The notes under the pieces: model-generated
Told to the model about the DNA's origin: nothing
Database searches by the model: none
The model's input: only the letters and a program-made list of their open reading frames with translations
Translations under genes and position numbers: made by a program
DNA from: an uncultured Lysobacteraceae bacterium
GTDB taxonomy: Bacteria; Pseudomonadota; Gammaproteobacteria; Xanthomonadales; Xanthomonadaceae
Direction of reading: 5' to 3'
Length of the DNA stretch: 64,000 nucleotides
NCBI GenBank assembly: GCA_937897645.1
Contig: CALCNV010000047.1
Span: 7,316-71,315, forward strand
Shown here: positions 51,675-60,025 of the stretch, one piece after another
Numbering within the stretch: position 1 is the stretch's first letter
Layout of the letters: each line of letters starts with the position of its first letter

Positions 51675-51749
51675 GCCTTTGTCGGAGGGGCTTCAGCCCC
51701 GACGGCATTTCGCGGAGAGCGTCGGGGCTGAAGCCCCTCCCACAAAGGC
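51675..51749. repeat. Inverted repeat, GGAGGGGCTTCAGCCCCGAC family, copy 2
   Basis: Arms of about 30 bases: left GCCTTTGTCGGAGGGGCTTC then AGCCCCGACG, right CGTCGGGGCTGAAGCCCCTC then CCACAAAGGC, one mismatch. It shares its core with copy 1 at 19155 and fills most of the gap between rnhB and dnaE. Confidence 0.88.
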
Positions 51750-51782
51750 TCAAGCCCTTCCTGCAAAGACAGGTGTCGCGGC

Positions 51783-52394
51783 TCAGGCGCGTGCGAGCAG
51801 CAGCGTGGCCTTGCGCACCGGGGCGAAGGTCTGCCGGTGCTGCGGGCAAGGACCGTGCGCTGCCAATGCCGCCAGATGAAAGGGCGTGGGATAGCCCTTG
51901 TGCACGTCGAAGCCGTAGGCAGGGAATTCTTCGTGCAGTGCGACCATCGCACGGTCGCGTGCGACCTTGGCAAGGATGGAGGCCGCCATGATGGCCGGGT
52001 CCAGCGCATCGCCACCGATGAGCGCTTCGGCCGGGCAGGGCAGGTCGGTTGGGATACGGTTGCCGTCGATGCGTGCGAACTCGGCGGCGGGTTGCAGCGC
52101 ACCGACGGCGCGGCGCATGCCTTCCAGCGTGGCCTGCAGGATATTCAGCGTGTCGATCTCTTCCGCGCTGACGAATTCGATATGCCACGCCAGTGCCTGC
52201 GCGATGATTTGCGGATACAGCGCTTCGCGGCGTGCTTCGCTCAACTTCTTCGAATCGTCCAATCCTGCGATCGGTCGTGACGGATCAAGGATGACCGCAG
52301 CGACCGAGACCGGACCAGCCAACGGACCGCGACCGGCTTCATCGACGCCTGCGACCAAGGGGGAACGGGGAATGGGGAACAGGGAATCGTGCAA
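51783..52394 (-). CDS. rnhB: Ribonuclease HII
   Basis: About 203 residues. The fold begins VAGVDEAGRGPLAGPV with the DEAGRG catalytic motif, then GLDDSKKLSEARRE (second aspartate region), and YGFDVHKGYPTPFHLAAL near the end. It removes ribonucleotides from DNA. No ATG precedes the domain: the nearest starts are TTG 52394 (giving MHDSLFPIPRSPLVAGV) and TTG 52358 (MVAGVDEAG). The HDSLFPIPRS stretch is encoded by the same GGGAATGGG repeat that precedes nadD, so the N-terminus is repeat-derived. It follows lpxB by 17 bases. Confidence 0.92.
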   Translation of the reverse strand: MHDSLFPIPRSPLVAGVDEAGRGPLAGPVSVAAVILDPSRPIAGLDDSKKLSEARREALYPQIIAQALAWHIEFVSAEEIDTLNILQATLEGMRRAVGALQPAAEFARIDGNRIPTDLPCPAEALIGGDALDPAIMAASILAKVARDRAMVALHEEFPAYGFDVHKGYPTPFHLAALAAHGPCPQHRQTFAPVRKATLLLARA

Positions 52395-52446
52395 CGCCGA
52401 CGGGTGACGGTTCAAACGTTCGCTCCCATTCCCGACTCTCCATTCG
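52359..52446. repeat. GGGAATGGG-family inverted repeat, lpxB-rnhB junction
   Basis: Left GGGGGAACGGGGAATGGGGA then ACAGGGAATC; right CTCCCATTCCCGACTCTCCA then TTCGC. The left arm is read as the first residues of RnhB (SLFPIPRSP) and the right arm as the last residues of LpxB (ANGESGMGANV). Confidence 0.8.
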
Positions 52447-53680
52447 CTATACCCTGCGAAACCAGCAATTCCGCCACCGCATCCGCCGCGCGTGCGGACG
52501 CATCCTGGCGCAATGCCTCGTGCAACTGCAGGTATCTGGGCTGCAACGCGGCGATGCGTTCGGGATGCGCGAGCCATTCCAGCACGGCAGCGGCAAGTTT
52601 CCCGGCCGTGCAGTCGTCCTGCATCAACTCCGGCGCAAGGTCTTCGCCGGCCAGTACGTTCGGCAAGGCGTAGCGTTCCACCTTCAACATGCCGAAGGTC
52701 TTGACGATGCGATAGGTCAGCGGCGCGATTCTGTAACCGACGACCATCGCGCGCTTGGCCAGCATGGCCTCCAGCGTCGCGGTGCCCGAGGCCAGCAGCA
52801 CCACATCGGCCGCGATCATGGCCTCGCGGGCCTGGCCGTCCAGCAGGCGTGGACGCGGGCTGGGGAACGGTGTGGCCGCAAGCAATGGTGCAAGCACGGC
52901 CTTGCATTCGTCGTTGGCGGCGGGAATCAGCACCTTCAGGCGTGGCGTGGCTTCCGCGACGATGCGGGCTGCATCCAGGAAGGGTTGGGCGAGGCGACCG
53001 ACTTCCCCGAGCCGACTGCCGGGCAGCAGCGCCAGCACGGGCACGTCCATCGGTACGCCGAGCGCGGCGCGTGCGGCAGCGCGATCGGGATCCAAGGGTA
53101 GGGCGTCCGCCATGGGGTGGCCGACGAAACGCGCATCGACGCCGTGTTTGGCGTAGATCGCCGGCTCCATCGGGAACAGGCACAACACCCGGTCTGCGCT
53201 CATGCCGATTTTTGCCGCACGCTTCTGACGCCATGCCCATACCGATGGACTGACGTAGTGCACGGTGCGGATGCCGCGGTGCTTCAACCAGCGCTCGACG
53301 CCCAGGTTGAAGTCCGGTGCGTCGATGCCGATGAATACATCCGGTTGCCACGCGAGCAGGCGTTCGCGGAATTCGCGCCGCAGTTTCAGCAAGCGCGGCA
53401 GGTGGCGCAGGACTTCGGCCAGGCCCATCACGGAAAGTTCGCTGGCATGGTGCCAGGTTTCGCAACCTGCGTGGCGCATGGCGTCGCCGCCGATGCCGAC
53501 GAATTCCGCATTCGGAAAGCGTTTGCGCAACTCATCGATCAAGCCGGCACCGAGCCCATCGCCGGAGGCTTCCCCGGCTGCCAGCGCAATGCGTTTCGGA
53601 GTGATCGCGACGGAATTGAGGGTGGAACGCGGCGGCTCGCCTCCGTTCCTCGTTCCTCGTTCCTCGCTACCGCTATTCAC
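52412..53680 (-). CDS. lpxB: Lipid-A-disaccharide synthase
   Basis: About 422 residues, glycosyltransferase family 19. Typical landmarks: IALAAGEASGDGLGAGL, GVEFIGIGG-like FVGIGGDAMRHAG, CYVSPSVWAWR-like VHYVSPSVWAWRQKR, and ALLPGSRLGEVGRL. It joins UDP-diacylglucosamine and lipid X to form the lipid A disaccharide. The start GTG 53680 is the only good one, since the upstream gap is six bases. The N-terminal ~22 residues (SGSEERGTRNGGEPPRSTLN) are low complexity and lie on a repeat; the last ~10 also come from a repeat. A close operon with lpxA and rnhB. Confidence 0.94.
   Translation of the reverse strand: MNSGSEERGTRNGGEPPRSTLNSVAITPKRIALAAGEASGDGLGAGLIDELRKRFPNAEFVGIGGDAMRHAGCETWHHASELSVMGLAEVLRHLPRLLKLRREFRERLLAWQPDVFIGIDAPDFNLGVERWLKHRGIRTVHYVSPSVWAWRQKRAAKIGMSADRVLCLFPMEPAIYAKHGVDARFVGHPMADALPLDPDRAAARAALGVPMDVPVLALLPGSRLGEVGRLAQPFLDAARIVAEATPRLKVLIPAANDECKAVLAPLLAATPFPSPRPRLLDGQAREAMIAADVVLLASGTATLEAMLAKRAMVVGYRIAPLTYRIVKTFGMLKVERYALPNVLAGEDLAPELMQDDCTAGKLAAAVLEWLAHPERIAALQPRYLQLHEALRQDASARAADAVAELLVSQGIANGESGMGANV
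53644..53664. repeat. 7-base tandem repeat in the lpxB start region
   Basis: CGTTCCT three times in a row at 53644-53664 (plus strand). On the minus strand it reads AGGAACG, encoding the low-complexity EERGTRNG in the LpxB N-terminus. A change of repeat number would shift the lpxB frame unless by three units. Confidence 0.7.
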
Positions 53681-53686
53681 CCGCGT

Positions 53687-54475
53687 TCACCGCAGCAACG
53701 GCCGTTCGCCGCTTTCGATGAATTCCAGCATGGCGCGCACGTCGTCGCTGGCCTGGGCCTGCTCTGCCAGTTGCTGCTTGGCTTCGACCAGCGGCAGGCC
53801 GGCCACGTACAGCGTGCGGTAGGCGCGCTTGATAGCGGTGATGCGTTCGCTGTCGAAGCCGCGGCGCTTCAGGCCTTCGCTGTTGATGCCGCGTGCGCGG
53901 CCCTGCGTATCGGTGCCGACCATGGTGTAGGGCGGGACGTCGCCGCTGATCAGCGCGCCCATGCCGAGGAAGGCGTGGTCGCCGATCCTGCAGAACTGGT
54001 GTGCACCGGCGAAGCCGCTGATGATCACCCAGTTGCCGACCTGCACATGGCCGGCCAGCGTGGTGTTGTTGGAGAACACGCAGTGGTTGCCGACGACGCA
54101 GTCATGCGCGACATGCGTGTACGCCAGCAGCCAGTTGTCGTCGCCCATGCGGGTGATGCCGCCGCCATCGCCGGTGCCGCGGTTGAGGGTGGTGAATTCG
54201 CGGATCAAGTTGCGGTGGCCGATCACCAGTTCGCTGCGTTCGCCCTTGAATTTCTTGTCCTGCGGGTCGCCGCCAATCGCGGCATGGCCGACGACGTGGT
54301 TGTCATTGCCCATGCGCGTGCCGCCGGTGATGCTGCAATGCGGGCCGATCACGCAACCGTCGCCGATCTCCACGTCGGCATCGATCACGGTGAACGCGCC
54401 GACACGCACGTTCGTACCCAACCTGGCGGCCGGGTGGATGGACGCAGTCGGGTGCAGGGCAGGCGTGTCGGCCAT
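53687..54475 (-). CDS. lpxA: UDP-N-acetylglucosamine acyltransferase
   Basis: 262 residues with the left-handed beta-helix of hexapeptide repeats (VRVGAFTVIDADVEIGDGCV, GPHCSITGG, HCVFSNNTTLAGHV). The catalytic histidine is in YTHVAHDCVVG. The C-terminal helical bundle (RITAIKRAYRTLYVAGLPL) is complete. It adds the first acyl chain to UDP-GlcNAc in lipid A synthesis. The ATG at 54475 (MADTPALHPTASIHPAARLG) is the family start. fabZ ends four bases before it, and the downstream lpxB begins six bases after its stop: a tight operon. Confidence 0.96.
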   Translation of the reverse strand: MADTPALHPTASIHPAARLGTNVRVGAFTVIDADVEIGDGCVIGPHCSITGGTRMGNDNHVVGHAAIGGDPQDKKFKGERSELVIGHRNLIREFTTLNRGTGDGGGITRMGDDNWLLAYTHVAHDCVVGNHCVFSNNTTLAGHVQVGNWVIISGFAGAHQFCRIGDHAFLGMGALISGDVPPYTMVGTDTQGRARGINSEGLKRRGFDSERITAIKRAYRTLYVAGLPLVEAKQQLAEQAQASDDVRAMLEFIESGERPLLR

Positions 54476-54479
54476 GCGC

Positions 54480-54938
54480 TTATTCCTTGTCGGTCTCGGC
54501 GCAGAGCACGTCGGCGGAGGCGACTTCTTCGCCACCCACCCGCGCCACGCAGGTGTAGAAGGTCATGGTGCGGATGATGCGCTTGATCTGCACGTGCAGT
54601 TCCAGCACGTCGCCCGGCACCACCATGCGCGAGAAACGCGCGTTGTCTATCTTGACCAGGTAGAACAGCTTGTCGGCGGCGACGGTGCCGCGCGAGAGCT
54701 GGGTCAGCAAGCCGCCGGCCTGTGCCAGCGCCTCGATCACCAGTACGCCGGGCATGACCGGGTGTCCTTCGAAGTGGCCCTGGAAGAACGGCTCGTTGAT
54801 GCTGACGTTCTTCAGCGCCACGATGCTCTTGTGCGCTTCGAGTTCCACCACGCGGTCCACCAGCAGGAACGGGTAGCGGTGCGGCAGCAACTTCTGGATA
54901 TCGGTCACGTGGATCGGCAACTTCACGGGTTCGCTCAT
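54480..54938 (-). CDS. fabZ: 3-hydroxyacyl-ACP dehydratase FabZ
   Basis: 152 residues, hotdog fold. The catalytic histidine is in GHFEGHPVMPG and the glutamate in VLVIEALAQAGG; LPHRYPFLLVDRVVELE is the conserved start. The usual GHFPxxPVMPG has E in place of P here. It dehydrates 3-hydroxyacyl-ACP in fatty acid elongation. It shares hydroxyacyl-ACP substrate with LpxA and LpxD, and lies between their genes. The ATG at 54938 has AAGGAGGAAG one base upstream... with GGAGG about seven bases away, an excellent ribosome site; it overlaps the lpxD stop. Confidence 0.96.
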   Translation of the reverse strand: MSEPVKLPIHVTDIQKLLPHRYPFLLVDRVVELEAHKSIVALKNVSINEPFFQGHFEGHPVMPGVLVIEALAQAGGLLTQLSRGTVAADKLFYLVKIDNARFSRMVVPGDVLELHVQIKRIIRTMTFYTCVARVGGEEVASADVLCAETDKE

Positions 54939-55969
54939 TCTTCCTCCTTGCGAATGCCGGGCACGCGACGCGCCAGTGCATCCAGCTGCTTGAAGCGCGC
55001 GGCGTTCTTGCGCCACGTGCGGTTGTCGGTCAACGGCGTGCCGGATGAATATTCGCCCGGCTCGCGTATGGAATGGGTGACCAGCGACATGGCGGTGACC
55101 ATCACCTTGTCGCAGACCTCGAGGTGGCCGAGCACGCCGGCGCCGCCGCCGATCAGGCAGTAGCGACCAATCCTGGCGCTGCCCGCGGCCGCGCTGCAGC
55201 CGGCCATGGCGGTGTGGGCACCGATATGCACGTTGTGGCCAATCTGGATCTGGTTATCGAGGCGTACGTCTTCTTCCAGCACGGTGTCGTCCAGCGCGCC
55301 GCGGTCGATGCAGGTATTGGCACCGATCTCGCAGTCGTCACCGACCACCACGCCGCCGAGCTGCGGCACCTTGATCCAGCGCCCGGCATCCATGGCCAGG
55401 CCAAACCCATCCGTGCCCAACACGGCACCGGCGTGGATGCGTACGCGCTGCCCCAGGCGCACGCGCATCACCAGGGTCACGCGCGCGACCAGTTCGCTGC
55501 CCGCGCCGATTTCGCAATCTTCGCCGATCACGCAACCCGGGCCGATCACGCAACCCTCGCCGATCCGGCTGTTGGCGCCGATCACCACGAACGGCCCGAT
55601 ATGCGCGGAAGCTGCAACCGACGCGCTGGCATCGATCACCGCGCTGGGATGGATGCCGGCATCACGCGCGGGCTGCGTATCGAACAAGGCGGCGATCTTG
55701 GCAAATGCGGTGTACGGGTCCTTGGCCACCAGCGCCGTCCCGGGCGCGGAGGCGGCGTCTTCCTCGCGCAGCACGACGATGGAGGCGCCGCTGCCCGCAA
55801 GCTGGCTGCGGTAACGCGAATTGGCCAGGAAGGCGAGTTGCCCTGCTCCAGCACCGGCCAGGGTTGCAACCCCATGCACGCCCACGCTGCCATCGCCCTG
55901 CACGGACAGGCCGAAGCGCTCGGCGAGTTCGTTGGCGGTGACTTTCCTGGGGTTGGGGGAAGTGTTCAC
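54935..55969 (-). CDS. lpxD: UDP-3-O-acylglucosamine N-acyltransferase
   Basis: 344 residues as called from GTG 55969. The N-terminal uridine-binding domain (TANELAERFGLSVQGDG; YRSQL) leads into hexapeptide repeats (IGPFVVIGANSRIGEGCVIG) with catalytic histidine in IQIGHNVHIGAHTAMAG. It adds the second acyl chain to lipid A. Starts closer to the domain are absent; a longer frame to 56113 would cross a terminator, so GTG 55969 was taken. The fabZ start overlaps its stop by four bases. bamA lies upstream on the same strand with an intrinsic terminator between, so lpxD probably has its own weak promoter or depends on read-through. Confidence 0.94.
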   Translation of the reverse strand: MNTSPNPRKVTANELAERFGLSVQGDGSVGVHGVATLAGAGAGQLAFLANSRYRSQLAGSGASIVVLREEDAASAPGTALVAKDPYTAFAKIAALFDTQPARDAGIHPSAVIDASASVAASAHIGPFVVIGANSRIGEGCVIGPGCVIGEDCEIGAGSELVARVTLVMRVRLGQRVRIHAGAVLGTDGFGLAMDAGRWIKVPQLGGVVVGDDCEIGANTCIDRGALDDTVLEEDVRLDNQIQIGHNVHIGAHTAMAGCSAAAGSARIGRYCLIGGGAGVLGHLEVCDKVMVTAMSLVTHSIREPGEYSSGTPLTDNRTWRKNAARFKQLDALARRVPGIRKEEE

Positions 55970-56003
55970 TGGGGCACAGTTTAACGTCTTGTCCGTCGCC
56001 GGG

Positions 56004-56035
56004 TAAAAGAAAGGCCCGGACATGGCCGGGCCTTT
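56004..56035 (-). terminator. Rho-independent terminator after bamA
   Basis: 10-bp perfect stem (AAAGGCCCGG / CCGGGCCTTT), loop of six, then CTTTTACCC on the minus strand. It lies 32 bases past the bamA stop and only 34 bases before lpxD, so it separates the bamA and lpxD transcripts. Confidence 0.8.
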
Positions 56036-56066
56036 CGCTGGTGCTGGTGCTACCCCGTGGCCGTGG

Positions 56067-58538
56067 TCAGAACGCGCCACCGAAGGTGAACTGCAGGCGC
56101 TCGATCTCGTCATCGTCCTCCTTGCGCAGCGGGTAGGCGTAGCTGATGGAGATCGGGCCTACCGGTGCGCGCCACAACAGGGCGACGCCGGCCGATCCGC
56201 GTAACTCGCCGGCATCGAAATCCGAGGGCGCGGCGAACACGTTGCCAACGTCCACGAACGCGGAGATGCGCGCGGCCTTGGAGTCGAATAGTTTCGGGAA
56301 ATACATTTCCAGTGAGCCGGTGGTCTTCACCGCGCCACCCAGGGGCTGCCCGGTGTAGCCGCTCAATGATTCCGAGCGCGGGCCCAGCGTATTGTCGCGG
56401 AAGCCACGCACCGAGCGCACGCCGCCTGCGTAGAAGTTCTCGAAGAACGGAAGGCCGGTGGCGACGAGCGTGTCGCTGACGAAGCCTCCCCCGTCAGCAC
56501 AGATGCTGTTTGTAGCGGACGCCGTGCCACTCGAACCAGTGGGAATAAGCGGCGGCGTCGGATTGACTGTGCATATGGTGCGCACGATGTCACTGCCGTA
56601 ACTGTCGCCATAGCCGATTTCGGCACGCGTGTTCAGTACCAGGTACGGACTGATCGGCCAGTACTTGGAGAACTCGTAGTTGACCTTGTAGTACTCGACG
56701 GTGGAGCCGGGCAGGGTGATTTCCGCGGACACGCGCTGGAAGGTGCCGCGGGTCGGCATGAAGAAGTCGTTGCGCGTGTCGCGCGCCCAGCCCAATTCAG
56801 TACGCCAGGCGTGGAAGGTGCGTTGGCCGACCGCGTCAACGTAGTCGATGATCGATTGCGGCGTCGATCCGGCGAAGGTCAGGATTTCGTTGGTATCGAT
56901 GCCGAACAGCAGGGAGACGGTGTCGTTCTCGGTGATGGGCAGGCCCAGCACGCCCTGCGCGGCCGCGCTGGTGGTGGAGTACTGGGCGGTGTTGAAGCTC
57001 GAGTAATCGAACTCGCGCCACCACAGGTTGTAGCCCAGCGACATGCCTTCGTCGGTGAAGAACGGGTTGACGAACGAGAACGAGTAGCGCTGCAGGTAGT
57101 CGCTGCGCTGTGCTTCGATCGATACGCGGTTGCCGCCACCCAGGAAGTTGTTCTGCGACAGCTGGATCGAGGTGGTCAAGCCGGACAGCTGCGAGTAGCC
57201 TAGGCCGAACACGAAGCTGCCGGACGTGGTTTCCTTGACGTTGAACACCACGTCGACCTGGTCGTTGGTGCCGGGCACGGCCGGTGTTTCCACATCGACG
57301 CTCTCGAAGTAGCCGAGGCGCTGCAGGCGGATCTTGGAACGGTCGATCGCGGCCTGCGAATACCAGGACTCCTCGAACTGGCGCATTTCGCGGCGCAGTA
57401 CTTCGTCGGCCGAACGGGTGTTGCCCTTGAACACGATGCGGCGCACGTTGACGCGCGGGCCGGGTACGACCTGCAGGTTGATGGCCACGGTCTGGTTTTC
57501 ACGGTCCACGGTCGGGATCGGGTTCACCTGGGCGAAAGCGTAGCCGATGTTGCCAAGGGTGGAGGTGATGGCGTCGGAGGTGTATTCGAGCAGGGCGCGC
57601 GAGAACACCTGTCCTTCCTTGAACAGCACGAATTTCTCAAGGTCCTCCACCGGCAATATGGTGTCGCCGGTGATCTTGATGGTGGAGAACTTGTACTGCA
57701 CGCCCTCGCTGAGGCCGGCGGTGATGAACATGTCGCGCTTGTCGGGGCTGATGGAGACCTGGGTGGAATCCAGGCTGAAGTCGACGTAGCCGCGATCCAG
57801 GTAATAGGAGTTCAACTTCTCCATGTCGCCGGACAGCTTTTCCTTGGAGTACTGGTCGTCGCGGCGGTACCACGACAGCCAGTTGCTCTCCTTGGACTCC
57901 CAGTTCTCCAGGATGTCCTTGTTCTCGAAGGTTTCGGTGCCGACCAGGTTGACGTGGCGGATCTTGGCGGCCTTGCCTTCCTTCACGGTGATGGTGACGT
58001 CGACGCGGTTGCGGTCGAGCGGGGAAACGGTCGGGTTGATCTCGACGTTGTACTTGCCGCGGTTGTTGTACTGGCGGGTCAATTCCTGGGTCACGCGGTC
58101 CAGCGCCAGGCGATCGAAGGTTTCGCCTTCGGTCAGGCCGATGTCCTGCAGGCCCTTCATCAGGTCTTCGGTCTTGATGTCCTTGTTGCCAGTCAAGGTC
58201 AGCTTGTTGATGGCCGGCCGTTCCTTCAGCGTGATCACTAGGATGTTGCCTTGGCGGTCGAGGTTCACGTCTTCGAAGAAGCCCGTCTTGTACAGGGCAC
58301 GGATGGATTCGCTGACCTTGCTGGCGTCGACCACGTCACCGCGTTCGATCGGCAGGTAGGTCAACACCGTGCCTGCGGAAATGCGCTGCAGGCCGTCGAT
58401 GCGGATGTCGCTGGCCGTGAAGTTCGCCATGCTGGCAGGCGTGGCGAGGTAGGGTTCCGTCGTCTGCGCCCACGCCGGCAGGGCGATGGCCGAGGCCAGG
58501 GCGAGGGCGAGCAGGCGGCGGGTGGGGAGTTGCGTCAT
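56067..58538 (-). CDS. bamA: Outer-membrane protein assembly factor BamA
   Basis: About 823 residues. A Sec signal (LLALALASAIALPAWAQ) is followed by five POTRA domains (about 40-440; FTASDIRIDGLQRISAGTVL opens the first) and a 16-strand barrel (about 440-823). The VRGF motif of the barrel lid loop is present (VRSVRGFRDNTLGP), and the C-terminus ends with phenylalanine (LQFTFGGAF), as needed for BAM recognition. It folds and inserts outer-membrane proteins. The ATG at 58538 gives the standard signal; longer readings enter the rseP region. It lies between rseP and lpxD; the skp gene common at this spot is missing. Confidence 0.96.
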   Translation of the reverse strand: MTQLPTRRLLALALASAIALPAWAQTTEPYLATPASMANFTASDIRIDGLQRISAGTVLTYLPIERGDVVDASKVSESIRALYKTGFFEDVNLDRQGNILVITLKERPAINKLTLTGNKDIKTEDLMKGLQDIGLTEGETFDRLALDRVTQELTRQYNNRGKYNVEINPTVSPLDRNRVDVTITVKEGKAAKIRHVNLVGTETFENKDILENWESKESNWLSWYRRDDQYSKEKLSGDMEKLNSYYLDRGYVDFSLDSTQVSISPDKRDMFITAGLSEGVQYKFSTIKITGDTILPVEDLEKFVLFKEGQVFSRALLEYTSDAITSTLGNIGYAFAQVNPIPTVDRENQTVAINLQVVPGPRVNVRRIVFKGNTRSADEVLRREMRQFEESWYSQAAIDRSKIRLQRLGYFESVDVETPAVPGTNDQVDVVFNVKETTSGSFVFGLGYSQLSGLTTSIQLSQNNFLGGGNRVSIEAQRSDYLQRYSFSFVNPFFTDEGMSLGYNLWWREFDYSSFNTAQYSTTSAAAQGVLGLPITENDTVSLLFGIDTNEILTFAGSTPQSIIDYVDAVGQRTFHAWRTELGWARDTRNDFFMPTRGTFQRVSAEITLPGSTVEYYKVNYEFSKYWPISPYLVLNTRAEIGYGDSYGSDIVRTICTVNPTPPLIPTGSSGTASATNSICADGGGFVSDTLVATGLPFFENFYAGGVRSVRGFRDNTLGPRSESLSGYTGQPLGGAVKTTGSLEMYFPKLFDSKAARISAFVDVGNVFAAPSDFDAGELRGSAGVALLWRAPVGPISISYAYPLRKEDDDEIERLQFTFGGAF

Positions 58539-58663
58539 CGTTACATCCGATTGGGTGGGTGCAAGTGCAAAAGCACGTTCCTGCTCAGTCACAGGGGGGT
58601 GCCGAAGGGGAGCCGGCGTAAAGTCCAAGGCAAAACCGGGTAGAAACCGGGAAATAAGGGCCA

Positions 58664-60025
58664 TCAAGTCACCAGGCGGAGGATGTCGTTGTAGAACGCC
58701 AGACCCATCAGGCTGGCCAGCATGGCCAGGCCCACGTATTGCCCGGTGGCCATGGCCCGCTCACTCAGCGGACTGCCCTTGACCAACTCTATAAGGTAAT
58801 ACAGCAGGTGCCCGCCGTCCAAGACCGGGATGGGCAGAAGGTTGATGATGGCCAGGCTGAGCGAGAGCAGGGCGAGGAAATACAGGAACCAGTCGACGCC
58901 GCGCTTGGCCGTCGCATTGGCCACCTGGGCGATGGTGATGGGGCCGGAAATGTTCTTGACCGAGGCATGGCCGGTCAGCATGCGCCGGATCATGCCCAGT
59001 GATTCGCTGGCCAGCCTGCCGGTTTCACGGAATGCAGCGGGAATGGCCGCCAGTGGACCGTAGCGCTGCACGGCGTCGTAGGCGGCGGGCTGCGCCTGCG
59101 TGGGCGGCAGGATGCCAAGCGACCAGTAGTCACGACCTGCGGCCGGGTCGCTGAACCACACCGGCTGTATCTCCAGCGCCAGTCGCTCGCCCTTGCGCTC
59201 CACTTCGATCATGGCGGTGCCGCCATGCTTGCCCAAGACCTGCACCAGCGGGGAGATGTCCCCGAAGCTGTGCACGGGTCGGCCGTCGATGGCGGTGATG
59301 CGGTCGCCAGGCAGCAACACCTTCGCCGCGGGGAAGTCGGGCTTGGTCTGTTCGACCACGGCAGGAAGCGTCTGGTGCCGCCAGGCAAAGCCAGCCAGGC
59401 CTGCCACGTTTTCCTGGTCGAAGCCTGGCTCGAGATTGGACAGCGGCAGGTTGCGCGCATGCGCCGTACCTTGGTGGTCGACGACCTCCACCTGCAGGTC
59501 GCGCCCGTCCATGCCGGCCTTGGTCATCGACTGCAGGGCATCGCCCCAGGTCTTCACCGGCTGGCCGTCGATCGATTCGATGCGGTCGCCTGCCATGAAT
59601 CCAGCCTGCGCCGCTATGCCCTGGGCCTGGCCAACGGTGGCGCTGTAGTCATGGCGCCCGATCACGAACATCGCCCACAGCAGGGCCACGCACAGCACCA
59701 GGTTGGCGATGGGGCCGGCCGCCACGATGGCGATGCGCTGCAGGACCGGCTTGCGGTTGAACGCCTGGGAAAGCTCGGAAGCGGGCACGTCGCCTTCGGC
59801 TTCGTCCAGCATCTTGACGTAGCCACCCAAGGGAATCGCGGCCACCGCGAACTCGGTGCCGTGGCGGTCATGCCGCGACCACAGCGGCGTACCGAAGCCC
59901 ACCGAGAAGCGCAGCACCTTCACGCCGCAGCGTTTGGCCACCCAGTAATGCCCGAACTCATGGAACGTCACCAGGACGCCCAAGGCCACGATCATCCACC
60001 AGATTGAGCCAACGATGTCACTCAT
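58664..60025 (-). CDS. rseP: Site-2 protease RseP
   Basis: 453 residues. The active site HEFGH is in the first membrane segment (VTFHEFGHYWVAKRCGVKVL), two PDZ domains follow (about 115-200 and 205-290), and the second catalytic motif NLLPIPVLDGGHLL is in the third of four membrane segments. It cleaves anti-sigma factor RseA in the envelope stress response and clears signal-peptide remnants. The start ATG overlaps the dxr stop as ATGA. Its stop lies 126 bases before the bamA start, with no obvious terminator between, so bamA can be read through from it. Confidence 0.96.
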   Translation of the reverse strand: MSDIVGSIWWMIVALGVLVTFHEFGHYWVAKRCGVKVLRFSVGFGTPLWSRHDRHGTEFAVAAIPLGGYVKMLDEAEGDVPASELSQAFNRKPVLQRIAIVAAGPIANLVLCVALLWAMFVIGRHDYSATVGQAQGIAAQAGFMAGDRIESIDGQPVKTWGDALQSMTKAGMDGRDLQVEVVDHQGTAHARNLPLSNLEPGFDQENVAGLAGFAWRHQTLPAVVEQTKPDFPAAKVLLPGDRITAIDGRPVHSFGDISPLVQVLGKHGGTAMIEVERKGERLALEIQPVWFSDPAAGRDYWSLGILPPTQAQPAAYDAVQRYGPLAAIPAAFRETGRLASESLGMIRRMLTGHASVKNISGPITIAQVANATAKRGVDWFLYFLALLSLSLAIINLLPIPVLDGGHLLYYLIELVKGSPLSERAMATGQYVGLAMLASLMGLAFYNDILRLVT

